From contig JACPWS010000007.1 of NCBI GenBank assembly GCA_016196925.1, positions 1 through 58,764 of the forward strand: a DNA stretch of 58,764 bases. Direction: 5' to 3'. The position numbers were made by a program, and so were the translations under genes. The notes beneath the pieces are model-generated. The model was given only the letters and a program-made list of their open reading frames with translations, ran no database searches and was not told the origin of the DNA. This document shows positions 1 to 8,360 of this stretch, in pieces. Origin of the DNA: Burkholderiales bacterium. Its GTDB lineage: Bacteria > Pseudomonadota > Gammaproteobacteria > Burkholderiales > Burkholderiaceae_D. The stretch's first letter is position 1. Every line of letters begins with the position of its first letter.

Positions 1-2
1 TG

Positions 3-158
3 TGCGCCTCGACCTCCGAAGCCTTGCGCATGGTGGAGCAAGGCGGCGTGCGCATAGACAGCGCCGTGATCAGCGACAAGGGCTTGAAAGTCGAACCGGG
101 CACCTTCGTACTGCAAGTCGGCAAGCGCAAATTTGCCCGCGTGACGCTGGCGGCATGA
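3..158 (+). CDS. tyrS: Tyrosyl-tRNA synthetase, C-terminal end (partial)
   Basis: Only the last 51 codons are in the window; the gene begins upstream. Read in the frame starting at base 3, the peptide includes [32 protein letters not shown] and ends LAA before TGA at 156-158. This is the S4-type RNA-binding tail of bacterial TyrRS, which contacts tRNA-Tyr; the enzyme charges tRNA-Tyr with tyrosine in the cytoplasm. The stop overlaps the ATG of dtd (ATGA, 155-158), so the two genes are translationally coupled. A TyrRS next to D-aminoacyl-tRNA deacylase fits functionally, because DTD removes D-Tyr mischarged by TyrRS. The call rests on the short tail and the context. Confidence 0.82.
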   Translation, partial: CASTSEALRMVEQGGVRIDSAVISDKGLKVEPGTFVLQVGKRKFARVTLAA

Positions 159-598
159 TCGCCCTGTTGCAAAGAGTCAGCCACGCCAGCGTGACGGTGG
201 CCGGCGCGACCACCGGCCAGATCGCGGCCGGACTGCTGGTCTTGCTATGCGCCGAGCGCGGCGACAGCACCCGGCAAGCCGACGCCCTGTTGAAAAAGCT
301 GTTGGGCTATCGCGTGTTTTCCGACGCCGCCGGCAAGATGAACCTGAGCCTGAACGACACCCGTGGCGGCTTGCTGCTGGTGCCGCAATTCACGCTGGCA
401 GCCGACACCAATTCCGGCACGCGCCCCTCGTTCACCCCGGCCGCGCCGCCGGAACTCGGTCGCGAACTTTTCGATTACTTCGTAACCGAGGCGCGCCGCC
501 TGCATCCCACCGTGGAAACCGGCCGCTTCGGCGCCGACATGCAAGTCGCGCTGACGAATGACGGCCCGGTCACGTTCTGGTTGCAGGTCAGTCCATGA
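155..598 (+). CDS. dtd: D-aminoacyl-tRNA deacylase
   Basis: The 147-residue protein is the usual DTD length. It hydrolyses D-aminoacyl-tRNA (classically D-Tyr-tRNA) in translation quality control and also edits glycine on tRNA-Ala. Visible motifs are PQFTLAAD at 77-84, containing the Thr80 of the SQFTL-type motif, and NDGPVTF at 135-141, carrying the Gly-cisPro of the chiral pocket. Pro replaces the usual first Ser of the SQFTL motif. ATG 155 overlaps the tyrS stop, and the protein starts [15 protein letters not shown] as typical DTDs do. The last four bases overlap the next gene, so tyrS-dtd-phosphatase looks like one transcript. Confidence 0.95.
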   Translation: MIALLQRVSHASVTVAGATTGQIAAGLLVLLCAERGDSTRQADALLKKLLGYRVFSDAAGKMNLSLNDTRGGLLLVPQFTLAADTNSGTRPSFTPAAPPELGRELFDYFVTEARRLHPTVETGRFGADMQVALTNDGPVTFWLQVSP

Positions 599-1245
599 CG
601 GAAATCCTATTGATACGCCACGGCGAAACTGCCTGGAATATCGTCAGACGCCTGCAGGGCCATACCGATATTCCCCTGAACGCCGAAGGCAGGCGCCAAG
701 CCAAGGCCTTGGCCAGCGCACTGCAAAATGAAAGACTGCACGCCATCATCGCCAGCGACTTGCAGCGCGCGGTGCAGACCGCCGGCGAAATCGCCCGCCT
801 GCAAGGCTTGGCTACCCGCATCGACGCCGGCTTGCGCGAGCGCTGCTTCGGCGGCTTTGAAGGCATGTTGTACAGCGAAATCCCGCATCTATATCCGCAA
901 GAATACGCGGCCTGGAAATCGCACGAGCCGGACGCGCCTTTCCCGCCCGGCGAACGTGAGGGCGAAACCACTCGCGCCTTCCACCAGCGCGTGATGACGC
1001 ATATCCTGCATTATGCGCAGCAGTTCGAAGGCAAAAAAATCGCCATCGTGGCGCACGGCGGCGTACTGGAATGCGCATACCGCGCCGCCAGGGATTTGCC
1101 GCTGTCCGCCCCGCGCGAAGTTACGATCTACAACGCCAGCATCAACCGCTTTGCTTGCGACGACGGCAAGCTGCAGTTGCTGCAATGGGGCGATATCGCG
1201 CATCTGGATGCGGATGCGGTGGATGAGATCAATCAGGCGGGCTGA
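595..1245 (+). CDS. Histidine phosphatase (phosphoglycerate mutase-like)
   Basis: This 216-residue cytoplasmic protein belongs to the histidine phosphatase superfamily. The phosphoacceptor motif RHGE is at 8-11 (His9), and the second catalytic His lies in VAHGG at about 152-156. The opening [15 protein letters not shown] and the length match the GpmB/CobC-like branch rather than the 230-250 residue glycolytic dPGM. It is therefore probably a broad or small-molecule phosphatase; the substrate cannot be told. Its ATG overlaps the dtd stop by four bases, so it is co-transcribed with tyrS-dtd. A repeat island follows it. Confidence 0.88.
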   Translation: MTEILLIRHGETAWNIVRRLQGHTDIPLNAEGRRQAKALASALQNERLHAIIASDLQRAVQTAGEIARLQGLATRIDAGLRERCFGGFEGMLYSEIPHLYPQEYAAWKSHEPDAPFPPGEREGETTRAFHQRVMTHILHYAQQFEGKKIAIVAHGGVLECAYRAARDLPLSAPREVTIYNASINRFACDDGKLQLLQWGDIAHLDADAVDEINQAG

Positions 1246-1476
1246 GTACGCTCCGTCGGCGCACGCTAGCGAAACGCGAACATTCCCCTCTTCTTCATAC
1301 GCTCATCCCTCGCCCGCTCGCGGGAGAGGGACCGGGGGTGAGTGCACGCGACTAACTCCATGCGTTAATCGCAAGCTGCGCCATACGTATCTTTCACTGC
1401 CATTCGAATTTTCACCGTCAACCCGTATTTAAGATTGCCGGCCGGTGGTAGACCCTGTGTCCCTATAGGGAGGGAA

Positions 1477-1536
1477 TGTTCGCTTGCAAGCGAACACCGT
1501 TACGCAGGCGAAGTGCATACACTTCGAAACCCCTGC
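1477..1536 (+). repeat. Dual-hairpin module, copy A
   Basis: Hairpin 1 is a perfect 20-bp palindrome (1477-1496) centred on TTGCAA. CCGTTAC follows, then the outer stem GCAGG (1504-1508). Hairpin 2 is 18 bases (1509-1526, core GCATAC, arms CGAAGT and ACTTCG). The unpaired AAACC (1527-1531) and the closing strand CCTGC (1532-1536) complete it. The order of elements is the same in copies B to E. Confidence 0.85.
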
Positions 1537-1669
1537 TCCACTGGCGGCTACCTTCTTTTCTTGTCTCGCCAAGAAAAGAAGGCAAAAGAAGGCGACCGCG
1601 GAGTCGCTGCCCCTGCGGGGTTCCCGTTTGTGCAAGACAAAAATTGGGAAGTGTCCGAAACTCGCTTCC

Positions 1670-1747
1670 CTTGCAGGGCGCACATCCGCTTGCAAGCGGA
1701 TGCCGTTACGCAGGCGAGGTGCTTGCACCTCGAAACCCCTGCTACAC
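1670..1747 (+). repeat. Dual-hairpin module, copy B
   Basis: The module opens CTTGCAGGGCGC. Hairpin 1 is at 1683-1702 (arms CATCCGC and GCGGATG around TTGCAA), followed by spacer CCGTTAC and outer stem GCAGG at 1710-1714. Hairpin 2 is at 1715-1732 (CGAGGT, core GCTTGC, ACCTCG), then AAACC at 1733-1737 and CCTGC at 1738-1742. It sits between inverted copies of a different repeat (about 1626-1668 and 1752-1797). It shares its left boundary with copy D; both span 78 bases. Confidence 0.85.
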
Positions 1748-2233
1748 CTCAGACAGCGGGCACTTCTTTTTCCAATTTCTGTCCCGCACAAACGGCAGCG
1801 CCAAAGCGGAGGTAGGTCAAAAACAACGACACGCTACCGCTATTCAAATTAATTTTGAAACCGTCGATCAACGGATGGTGGTTGCCGTTGCTTTTGACGT
1901 TGCTTTTGAATTTCATCCGCTGGGGACGCAGCAATTTGTGCGTCACAGAAAATGGATCAGAAAGCTTCGTTGTCTGAGCGTAGCGAGTTTCGAAGCTTTC
2001 CCATTTTTTGTGATGCACAAATTGTGCTGGAGCGTAGCGTAAGCACCCGAAGGGCAAGTCTGCGGTCGCCTTTTCTTGGGTTACTTTCTTTTGGCGACGC
2101 AAAAGAAAGTAACTCGGCCGCCGGGCCGAGACCCGGCCGGCAATCTCAAAACACGCAACCGAAATTCAAAGAACACAAAACAAAAACCACGGTGCGCACG
2201 ACGCACCCTACAGCACTTCGTACGAGCGCCCCT

Positions 2234-2968
2234 TCACATCTGCCGAAACTGATGCTGATACGCCTGCGACACCGCTTGCCATTCACTCGATGCATGCAAG
2301 CGCAGGGCCAGCCCGCCGTCGACTCTCTGCACCGCATCGATCGCCGCCACATTCACGATGGCGCTGCGTGAAATCTGCCAGAACTTTTCGCCATCCAGTT
2401 GCAGCGCCAGCTCCTTGATGGTGGTGCGGATATGCGCCTCGAACCGGGGCGTGAGCACGCGCGTGTATTTGGCGTCGGCGCGGAAACCGTGCACCTCGTT
2501 GACATTGATAAAACGCAGCTGGCCGCCACTGGACGCCTGTATCCAGCGCAAGGGGCCGCTCGCTCTTCTCTCGACCAGCGCCGACAGATCGGCCGGCGGC
2601 TGCGCCAGCTTTTCTTTCAGCCTCTGCACCGTCACCGCCAGCCGCGCCAGGTCGAGCGGCTTCAGCAGATAATCGACCGCGCCTTGCTCGAACGCGTCCA
2701 CCGCGTAATCGTTGTAGGCGGTCAGGAACACCACGTGGCAACGCTGCGCCGTCAAACGCGCCACTTCCACGCCGGACAAGCCCGGCATGCGCACATCCAG
2801 AAACGCGATCTCCGGCCTGGCCTGCGTCAGGAATTGCGCGGCCTGTACGCCGTCGGCGGCTTCCGCCACGATCTGCAATTCCGGCCACAGCAAGGCCAGC
2901 GCAGTTTTCAATTCGGCGCGCAACAGCGCTTCGTCTTCGGCCAGCAAGGCGCGGGGTCGGGCGTTCAC
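2234..2968 (-). CDS. LytTR-family response regulator
   Basis: The 244-residue cytoplasmic transcription factor has an N-terminal receiver with acidic residues at 11-13, phosphoacceptor Asp58 in FLDVRMPG and the conserved Lys103 in LLKPLD. A C-terminal LytTR DNA-binding domain occupies about 140-244 (WIQASSGGQLRFINVNEV, then FWQISRSAIVNVAAI). LytTR proteins bind paired direct repeats rather than using a helix-turn-helix. Its ATG overlaps the stop of the upstream histidine kinase, so the pair is a two-component system. A tandem repeat upstream of the operon (4700-4730) is a candidate operator. The targets are unknown. Confidence 0.93.
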   Translation of the reverse strand: MNARPRALLAEDEALLRAELKTALALLWPELQIVAEAADGVQAAQFLTQARPEIAFLDVRMPGLSGVEVARLTAQRCHVVFLTAYNDYAVDAFEQGAVDYLLKPLDLARLAVTVQRLKEKLAQPPADLSALVERRASGPLRWIQASSGGQLRFINVNEVHGFRADAKYTRVLTPRFEAHIRTTIKELALQLDGEKFWQISRSAIVNVAAIDAVQRVDGGLALRLHASSEWQAVSQAYQHQFRQM

Positions 2969-4008
2969 AATGGGGTTCCAGTCTTGATAGGGAGGCTGAT
3001 TCTGGCGGTGATGCCACTCACTTGCCCAGGAATCAGGCTGAGTTCTGCCGTCGCGCCAAACACGGCGTGCAGGCGCTCCTGCAAATTCAGCAAGCCGACC
3101 CCGGAGCCGCCTTCGGACTGGAAGCCGGCGCCGTCGTCGCTGACCTCGACGATCAGCGCCTCTTGCTCACAACGCGCCTCTATCGCCAGCCTGCCACCGG
3201 CCGGCGACGGCTCTATCGCGTGCTGGATCGCATTTTCCACCAGCGTCATCACTGCCAGCGGCGGGATCAGGCAAGCGCGCGCTGGCGGCGCAGCCTGTAT
3301 GCTGAAATGCAGGCGCGCGCCCAGCCGCAACTGCATGATCTGCAAATACGCCTCGGCCCGCTCCAGCTCTTGCCCCAGGCTGGTGGTGGCGGCGCGCAAA
3401 TCCGGCATGGCGACGCGCAGATAGGCGATCAGGTGGTTCAGCATCTGCTCGGCCGCCACCCCGTCTTGCCGTATCAGCGCACGCGCATTGGCCAGGGTGT
3501 TGTACAGGAAATGCGGCTCGATCTGTCCCTGCAAAGCCGCCAGGCGCGCTTCCAGCAATTGCCGCTCGACCCTGTGTTTCTGCGCCTCGGCCTGCAAGGC
3601 CTCGTGCGCGCTGCGCTGCACTTCGAACCGTATCGCGGCCGGCAAGATCGTCAGCAACACAAAACCTAGCAACAACAGCGGCATCAGCCAGACCGGATGC
3701 GGCACGCTCATTGCCGGCCACAGCCAGCGCTGCACACTGCCGGCGCCCAGCAGCGCCAGCGCCATCCCGCCGCCGAGAACTATCCAGCGCAAGGCTGGTG
3801 TGTTCAGCGCCGCCCAGCATTGGGTGCATTGCAAGGCGCACTGGCTGATGGAAAAGGCCAGCAGCAAGGCCAGCAGATCGACGGCCCAGGCCGGGGGCGC
3901 AGCCCAGCGTGCATACGACAGTAAGGCGGCGCCGGCCAGCAGCGGTAACAGCGGCCAGTCCGGTGCATCACCCGTACCATTGCTGAATTGGCTTGCTTGC
4001 ATATTCAT
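2965..4008 (-). CDS. LytS-type sensor histidine kinase
   Basis: The 347-residue inner-membrane kinase has four hydrophobic segments in its first 130 residues (about 18-36, 42-60, 74-92 and 105-127). A short coiled coil follows (about 131-160), then the His_kinase domain with phosphoacceptor His166 in QIEPHFLYNTLAN. The ATP-binding region has VENAIQHAI and DDGAGF. EPHFLYN is the signature of the LytS/AlgZ group, whose partners are LytTR regulators, which fits the next gene. It overlaps both neighbours by four bases. No extracytoplasmic sensing domain is evident, so sensing may be within the membrane or through the secreted product of the first gene. Confidence 0.93.
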   Translation of the reverse strand: MNMQASQFSNGTGDAPDWPLLPLLAGAALLSYARWAAPPAWAVDLLALLLAFSISQCALQCTQCWAALNTPALRWIVLGGGMALALLGAGSVQRWLWPAMSVPHPVWLMPLLLLGFVLLTILPAAIRFEVQRSAHEALQAEAQKHRVERQLLEARLAALQGQIEPHFLYNTLANARALIRQDGVAAEQMLNHLIAYLRVAMPDLRAATTSLGQELERAEAYLQIMQLRLGARLHFSIQAAPPARACLIPPLAVMTLVENAIQHAIEPSPAGGRLAIEARCEQEALIVEVSDDGAGFQSEGGSGVGLLNLQERLHAVFGATAELSLIPGQVSGITARISLPIKTGTPL

Positions 4009-4610
4009 TCGGTGAAATTCAGATTGCGTGGTGGATAGGCCGGCAAACCTGATCGAAAGCCGGGCAACTTAAGCCGGTCTTCTTTCGATGGCGGTGCTAT
4101 TTTTGCCAATTTCACATCACGTATCCAGATCTTGCCGGGAGAACCCAGGGCAACGCCGATGTCGAAATGATTGTCATAGTGCGGATCTGGATTCTCAGGA
4201 TAATAACTGCGCAATCTTATCTCTTGCCAGCCCTCCCCATCCGGTATGCTCTTCGCCTCTGTCCATGTGAAGCCTACGGCCCTCGTATGACGTATCCAGA
4301 CTTTGTTCTTCTTGGCACCGACCGCCTTGGCCATCATGCTGAGTTCTATGATCTGACCTTGCCATTCAGTTCCATCGATATCCTGGGTAATCGCCAATAC
4401 TTCCTCGGTAGGCTGAGTCTTGCTGGCCATTACCAGCACCGGACGCTCGGCGGTCCCTTCGGAAGTATCGATGCCGATTTCATACTTATCGCCTTCCGGC
4501 CCCCGCAGCGTCCAGCCTTGCGGCGCGCCCGGCTTGATCGCCCCGGCAAACGAGGCATTCACCGCCAGCGCAATCGCTGCTGCGCCCACAACAATTTTCC
4601 AGTGTTTCAT
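4005..4610 (-). CDS. Secreted protein of unknown function, first gene of the LytS/LytTR operon
   Basis: Start ATG 4610 is chosen because GGAGA lies eight bases upstream and the product then begins with a signal peptide (MKHWKIVVGAAAIALAV...FAGA). An upstream in-frame ATG at 4655 lacks both. The mature part is about 180 residues. It contains WQGQIIELSMMAKA, KVWIRHTRAVGFTW, GWQEIRLRSYY and IWIRDVKLAKI. This alternation resembles the beta-sandwich pattern of carbohydrate-binding or galactose-binding-like folds, but that is an impression only. The stop overlaps the kinase start, so the protein is made with the two-component system and could be an accessory sensor or ligand binder. I do not recognise the family. 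Confidence 0.75.
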   Translation of the reverse strand: MKHWKIVVGAAAIALAVNASFAGAIKPGAPQGWTLRGPEGDKYEIGIDTSEGTAERPVLVMASKTQPTEEVLAITQDIDGTEWQGQIIELSMMAKAVGAKKNKVWIRHTRAVGFTWTEAKSIPDGEGWQEIRLRSYYPENPDPHYDNHFDIGVALGSPGKIWIRDVKLAKIAPPSKEDRLKLPGFRSGLPAYPPRNLNFTE

Positions 4611-4973
4611 CGCGTATTCTCCATAGTGGTTGATAACGGGACGGAGTTTATGCATGGGAAGCGGCCTTTACCTTAGCGTTGCGACAAGAGCCGCAGATTA
4701 TCCGATAAATCCCTGCGCTGATCCGATAAACGATGCAAAAAAGCATAGTGCGCTTAGCAATAGCGCCTGGCCATCCATGCAAAAAAGCGATCAGCCGGCT
4801 CTACGCCGGCGCAACTTCCCTGATCTTCGGGTAAAAACCGGGGCGCTTTTCTATTGTCAATTTGATTTTCCACAGTCAACATAAAAATTCTTTTTCCTTG
4901 CCCGCTTTCTGCGTATTTTTTAGGCATAAACAGGTAGAATACGCATCCTCCATTCGTCATCCCCGTTTTAACT
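4611..4973. other. Divergent intergenic region with direct repeats
   Basis: No gene is credible in these 363 bases between the minus-strand sensor operon and dusB. They hold two exact ATCCGATAAA repeats (4700-4709, 4721-4730) and two exact ATGCAAAAAAGC repeats (4733-4744, 4777-4788). A TAGAAT hexamer at 4935-4940 is a possible -10 box for dusB, without a convincing -35. Confidence 0.6.
4700..4730 (-). promoter_or_regulatory. Candidate LytTR operator (tandem 10-bp repeats)
   Basis: ATCCGATAAA occurs at 4700-4709 and 4721-4730, exactly 21 bases apart, so both copies face the same side of the helix. LytTR domains are known to bind two roughly 9-bp direct repeats about 10-13 bp apart. The geometry fits; the bases are not an exact match to the published LytTR consensus. 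The site is about 90-120 bases upstream of the start of the operon that encodes a LytTR regulator, which suggests autoregulation. Confidence 0.45.
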
Positions 4974-5984
4974 ATGCACATCGGCCCTTACCAGCTGCGG
5001 AATAAGCTTTTTGTCGCCCCCATGGCGGGTGTGACGGACCGGCCGTTCCGGCAACTGTGCAAGGAACTCGGGGCCGGTTATGCGGTGTCGGAGATGGCGG
5101 CGTCCAATCCCAAACTGTGGGAAACCGAGAAATCCACGCGCCGCACCAATCACGCAGGCGAGATGGAGCCGAAGGCGGTGCAGATCGCCGGCGCCGATCC
5201 AAACATGCTGGCCGATTGCGCCAGACATAACGTGGACAAGGGCGCGCAGATCATCGACATCAACATGGGTTGCCCGGTCAAGAAAGTCTGTAATGCCTGG
5301 TGCGGTTCGGCCCTGCTGCAGCATGAAAGCCTGGTCGGCGAGATCCTGGATGCGGTGGTGCGCGCCGTCGATGTGCCGGTGACACTGAAATTCCGCACCG
5401 GCTGGGACCGCGCCAACAAAAATGCGCTGAGCATCGCCAAAATGGCCGAAGCAGCCGGCATCCAGATGCTGACCCTGCACGGCCGCACGCGCGCCGACGG
5501 CTACAAGGGCGAGGCCGAATACGCAACCATCGCGGCCGTGAAAGCCGCAGTCAGGATACCGGTGGTGGCGAACGGCGACATCAGCACGCCGGAAAAAGCG
5601 AAGTACGTGTTACAGGCGACCGGCGCCGACGCCATCATGATAGGCCGCGCGGCGCAGGGCCGACCCTGGATCTTCCGCGAGATCGATCATTTCCTGCAAA
5701 CCGGCCAACATTTGCCGCCGCCGCTGATCGCCGAAGTGAAGGCTTTGATGGACAGCCATCTGCGCGCCCATTATGCGTTTTACGGCGACTACCTGGGCGT
5801 GCGCACCGCGCGCAAGCACATAGGCTGGTATGTGCAAGACTTGCTGGGTGGCGAAGCATTCCGCCAGCAAATGAATTTATTGACATCGTGTGAAGAACAG
5901 CTGGACGCAGTGAGCAGGTTTTTTGATAGTCAGGCGGGCGAACGGTTACAATACCGCCCCTTTGAAGAAAAAATCGCGGCGTGA
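4974..5984 (+). CDS. dusB: tRNA-dihydrouridine synthase B
   Basis: This 336-residue FMN enzyme reduces uridine to dihydrouridine in the tRNA D-loop using NADPH. The TIM-barrel start FVAPMAGVTDRPFR (13-26) is diagnostic. The catalytic Cys100 is in INMGCPVKKV, the flavin-site region LTLHGRTR follows, and the phosphate-binding end is IMIGRAAQGRPWIF. It begins MHIGPYQLRN as typical DusB proteins do. fis follows 72 bases downstream; dusB-fis is a classic gamma/beta-proteobacterial operon in which dusB leads and fis output depends on the dusB leader. Confidence 0.97.
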   Translation: MHIGPYQLRNKLFVAPMAGVTDRPFRQLCKELGAGYAVSEMAASNPKLWETEKSTRRTNHAGEMEPKAVQIAGADPNMLADCARHNVDKGAQIIDINMGCPVKKVCNAWCGSALLQHESLVGEILDAVVRAVDVPVTLKFRTGWDRANKNALSIAKMAEAAGIQMLTLHGRTRADGYKGEAEYATIAAVKAAVRIPVVANGDISTPEKAKYVLQATGADAIMIGRAAQGRPWIFREIDHFLQTGQHLPPPLIAEVKALMDSHLRAHYAFYGDYLGVRTARKHIGWYVQDLLGGEAFRQQMNLLTSCEEQLDAVSRFFDSQAGERLQYRPFEEKIAA

Positions 5985-6056
5985 TTTTCAGCGATTTTGC
6001 CCGCAAGCGCGGGCCAGATCCGCCGCCAGGCATAACCGAACAGTGACAAAAATAAT

Positions 6057-6290
6057 ATGAGCAAAGATAGTATCCAGGACGCAGTCCACAAGAATCTGGA
6101 AAAATATTTCCGCGATCTGGGCGAACAACCCGCCTCGAACATTTACGACATGGTCGTCTTGGCCGTAGAAAAACCCATGCTGGAAATGGTGATGATGCGC
6201 ACCTCGTCCAACCAGTCGCAGGCGGCCGACATGCTGGGCATCAACCGCAATACCTTGCGCAAGAAATTGCAACAACACGGTTTACTGTAA
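6057..6290 (+). CDS. fis: Fis-family DNA-binding protein
   Basis: The 77-residue nucleoid protein is shorter than E. coli Fis (98), as is usual in Betaproteobacteria. The C-terminal half carries the helix-turn-helix NQSQAADMLGINRNTLRKKL (about 52-71). An amphipathic N-terminal helix should dimerise it. Fis bends DNA and activates rRNA and tRNA promoters during fast growth. It follows dusB on the same strand and has its own start at MSKDSIQDAV. purH begins 39 bases downstream and may be read from the same transcript. Confidence 0.95.
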   Translation: MSKDSIQDAVHKNLEKYFRDLGEQPASNIYDMVVLAVEKPMLEMVMMRTSSNQSQAADMLGINRNTLRKKLQQHGLL

Positions 6291-6329
6291 GCTCACCGAC
6301 AACGAATTTCTTACTTTTCATTCCACATC

Positions 6330-7895
6330 ATGATCAAACAAGCCCTCATTTCCGTCTCCGACAAGACCGGCGTGCTGGAATTCGCGCGCGAATTGTCTGC
6401 GCTCGGCGTTCAGTTGCTGTCCACCGGCGGCACCGCCAAACTGCTGGCCGAGAATGGCCTGGCGGTGACCGAAGTCGCCGATTACACCGGCTTCCCGGAA
6501 ATGCTGGACGGTCGCGTCAAGACCCTGCACCCGAAGGTGCACGGCGGCATCCTGGCGCGGCGCGATTTTCCTGAGCACATGGCGGCGCTGGCTCAGCACG
6601 GCATCCCGACTATCGACATGGTGGTGGTGAATCTTTACCCATTCCAGCAAACCGTGGCCAAGGGCGAATGCTCGCTGGAAGATGCGATAGAAAACATCGA
6701 CATCGGCGGCCCGACCATGCTGCGCTCTTCCGCCAAAAATCACAAAGACGTGACCGTGCTCGTCGACCCGGCCGATTACAGCATCGTGCTGGCGGAAATG
6801 AAGGCGAACCAGAACACGGTCAGCTACGACACCAAGTTCACGCTGGCGAAAAAAGTGTTTGCGCACACCGCGCAATACGACGGCGCCATCACCAATTACC
6901 TGAGCAGCCTGGGCGAAGATAAAGCCCACAGCACACGCAGCGCTTACCCGCAAACCCTGAACCTGCATTTCGACAAAGTGCAGGAAATGCGTTACGGCGA
7001 AAACCCGCACCAGTCCGCGGCTTTCTACCGCGACCTGAAGACCGTGGATGGCGCGCTGGCGAATTACCGCCAGTTGCAAGGCAAGGAACTGTCTTACAAC
7101 AACATCGCCGATGCCGATGCGGCCTGGGAATGTGTGAAATCATTTGAAGGCTCGGCCTGCGTGATCGTCAAGCACGCCAATCCTTGCGGCGTGGCTCTCG
7201 GCGCGACTGCGCTGGAAGCGTATAGCAAGGCGCTGCAAACCGATCCTACCTCCGCGTTCGGCGGCATCATCGCCTTCAACCGCGAACTGGATGGCGCCGC
7301 AGCCGAAGCGGTGGCCAAGCAATTCGTCGAAGTGCTGATCGCTCCTTCGTTTACGGCAGAAGCCAGGCAGATTTTCGCCGCCAAACAAAACGTGCGCCTG
7401 CTGGAAATCGCGCTTGGTTCCGGCCTGAACACCTACGACTTGAAACGCGTAGGCGGCGGCTTGCTGGTGCAGGCGCCCGACTTTAAAAACGTGACTCAGG
7501 ATGAATTGCGCGTGGTCAGTAAGTTGCAGCCGACTCCGCAACAACTGTCCGATCTGATGTTCGCCTGGCGCGTCGCCAAATACGTGAAATCAAACGCGAT
7601 CGTCTTCTGCGGCAATGGCATGACGCTGGGCGTCGGCGCCGGCCAGATGAGCCGCATCGACTCGGCCCGCATCGCTTCCATCAAGGCACAAAATGCCGGT
7701 CTGAGCCTGGGCGGTTCGGCCGTCGCTTCGGATGCGTTCTTCCCGTTCCGCGACGGTCTGGATGTCGTGGTGGACGCCGGCGCAACTTGCGTGATCCAAC
7801 CGGGCGGCTCCATGCGCGACCAGGAAGTCATAGCCGCTGCAGACGAGCGCGGCGTAGTGATGCTGTACACCGGCACGCGGCATTTCAGGCATTGA
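6330..7895 (+). CDS. purH: Bifunctional AICAR transformylase / IMP cyclohydrolase
   Basis: This 521-residue cytoplasmic enzyme performs the last two steps of IMP synthesis. The N-terminal MGS-like cyclohydrolase domain (about 1-195) shows [28 protein letters not shown] and [14 protein letters not shown]. The C-terminal transformylase domain contains [12 protein letters not shown], whose Lys-His pair is catalytic, and ends with [18 protein letters not shown] and GTRHFRH. Length and both domains are complete. A repeat cassette carrying a broken nuclease fills the whole gap to ruvC. Confidence 0.97.
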   Translation: MIKQALISVSDKTGVLEFARELSALGVQLLSTGGTAKLLAENGLAVTEVADYTGFPEMLDGRVKTLHPKVHGGILARRDFPEHMAALAQHGIPTIDMVVVNLYPFQQTVAKGECSLEDAIENIDIGGPTMLRSSAKNHKDVTVLVDPADYSIVLAEMKANQNTVSYDTKFTLAKKVFAHTAQYDGAITNYLSSLGEDKAHSTRSAYPQTLNLHFDKVQEMRYGENPHQSAAFYRDLKTVDGALANYRQLQGKELSYNNIADADAAWECVKSFEGSACVIVKHANPCGVALGATALEAYSKALQTDPTSAFGGIIAFNRELDGAAAEAVAKQFVEVLIAPSFTAEARQIFAAKQNVRLLEIALGSGLNTYDLKRVGGGLLVQAPDFKNVTQDELRVVSKLQPTPQQLSDLMFAWRVAKYVKSNAIVFCGNGMTLGVGAGQMSRIDSARIASIKAQNAGLSLGGSAVASDAFFPFRDGLDVVVDAGATCVIQPGGSMRDQEVIAAADERGVVMLYTGTRHFRH

Positions 7896-7961
7896 TTTTT
7901 TTGATTGTCGTTCCAGCGCAGGCTGGAACCCAGTGTCGTTCAGCACACCGGATTGATAATT

Positions 7962-8243
7962 ATGGCTTACATCTACATACTTGCCAGCGCCAGAAATGGC
8001 ACTTTGTAGGTAGGTGTGACCAGCGACCTAGTGCTGCGCGTTTTTCAACACAAGGCAAAGTTTGTAGAAAGTTTCACGTCAAAATATGATGTGGATAAAT
8101 TGGTTTGGTTTGAGCAAACCGAGTCTATGGAGTCCGCGATCCAGCGTGAGAAACAAATAAAGACCTGGAAACGTGAGTGGAAAATCAATCTCATTGAAAA
8201 ATCCAACCCGTATTGGAATGACTTGTATGCCGAGGTCGTTTAA
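7962..8243 (+). pseudogene. GIY-YIG nuclease, interrupted by an in-frame stop
   Basis: From ATG 7962 the frame reads MAYIYILASARNGTL, then TAG (8007-8009), then VGVTSDLVLRVFQHK and continues to SAIQREKQIKTWKREWK, ending at TAA 8243. That is the full 93-residue plan of the small stand-alone GIY-YIG family, where the first motif is YIYIL and the second is LYVGVTS. The stop falls exactly on the Tyr of the second motif, which takes part in catalysis, so this is a one-codon nonsense (TAT or TAC to TAG) rather than random decay. The rest of the frame is clean, which implies recent loss. No start with a good ribosome site would restart inside the catalytic domain. Confidence 0.85.
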
Positions 8244-8259
8244 CGTCACTGGATTCCGG

Positions 8260-8338
8260 CTTTGCTTTGGTAATCTTCGCTTGCAAGCGAAGATCGTTTT
8301 GCAGGCATGGGGCATGCCCCATGAAACCCCTGCGACAC
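8260..8338 (+). repeat. Dual-hairpin module, copy C
   Basis: Hairpin 1 is a perfect 22-bp palindrome (8273-8294) centred on TTGCAA. CGTTTT follows, then outer stem GCAGG (8301-8305). Hairpin 2 is a perfect 18-base palindrome (8306-8323, arms CATGGG and CCCATG, core GCATGC), followed by AAACC (8324-8328) and CCTGC (8329-8333). It is inserted at the loop of the right arm of the surrounding repeat. Confidence 0.85.
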
Positions 8339-8360
8339 CCTGCGCCGGAATGACAAACAC

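Larger units (their letters stand above)
1246..2233. repeat. Gene-free island of nested inverted repeats
   Basis: This is about 1 kb between two convergent genes, with no credible coding. It holds a REP-like fragment at about 1303-1341, dual-hairpin module copies at 1477-1536 and 1670-1747, and a stem at 1551-1580 (CCTTCTTTTCTTG against CAAGAAAAGAAGG). A family beginning TTGTGC...GACA..AAATTGGGAA appears near 1626-1668 (+), 1752-1797 (-), 1933-1985 (+) and 1997-2025 (-). A perfect 14-bp stem follows at 2080-2113 (GTTACTTTCTTTTG against CAAAAGAAAGTAAC). The open frames across it differ between strands, begin and end inside palindromes and show no domain, so they are not listed as genes. Confidence 0.8.
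7907..8353. mobile_element. Palindromic repeat cassette with nuclease cargo
   Basis: The left arm (7907-7935, GTCGTTCCAGCGCAGG then CTGGAACCCAGTG) is matched in inverted orientation by a right arm made of CACTGGATTCCGGC (8247-8260) and GCGCCGGAATGAC (8341-8353). The right arm is split at its loop by dual-hairpin copy C. A broken GIY-YIG gene lies between the arms. The same arms, without a gene, recur at 16890-17042. No transposase is encoded here. Confidence 0.6.

Noticed and set aside
1477..1747. Dual-hairpin modules as integron attC sites
   Set aside because: The GTTAC stretch is suggestive, but the R'/R'' core consensus is not met and no integrase is present.
1435..2102. Several overlapping open frames in the repeat island
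   Set aside because: They begin and end in palindromes, differ on both strands and show no domain or ribosome site.
8007..8009. Programmed readthrough or an unusual amino acid at the TAG in the GIY-YIG frame
   Set aside because: No readthrough context or matching tRNA system is visible; a plain nonsense change is simpler.
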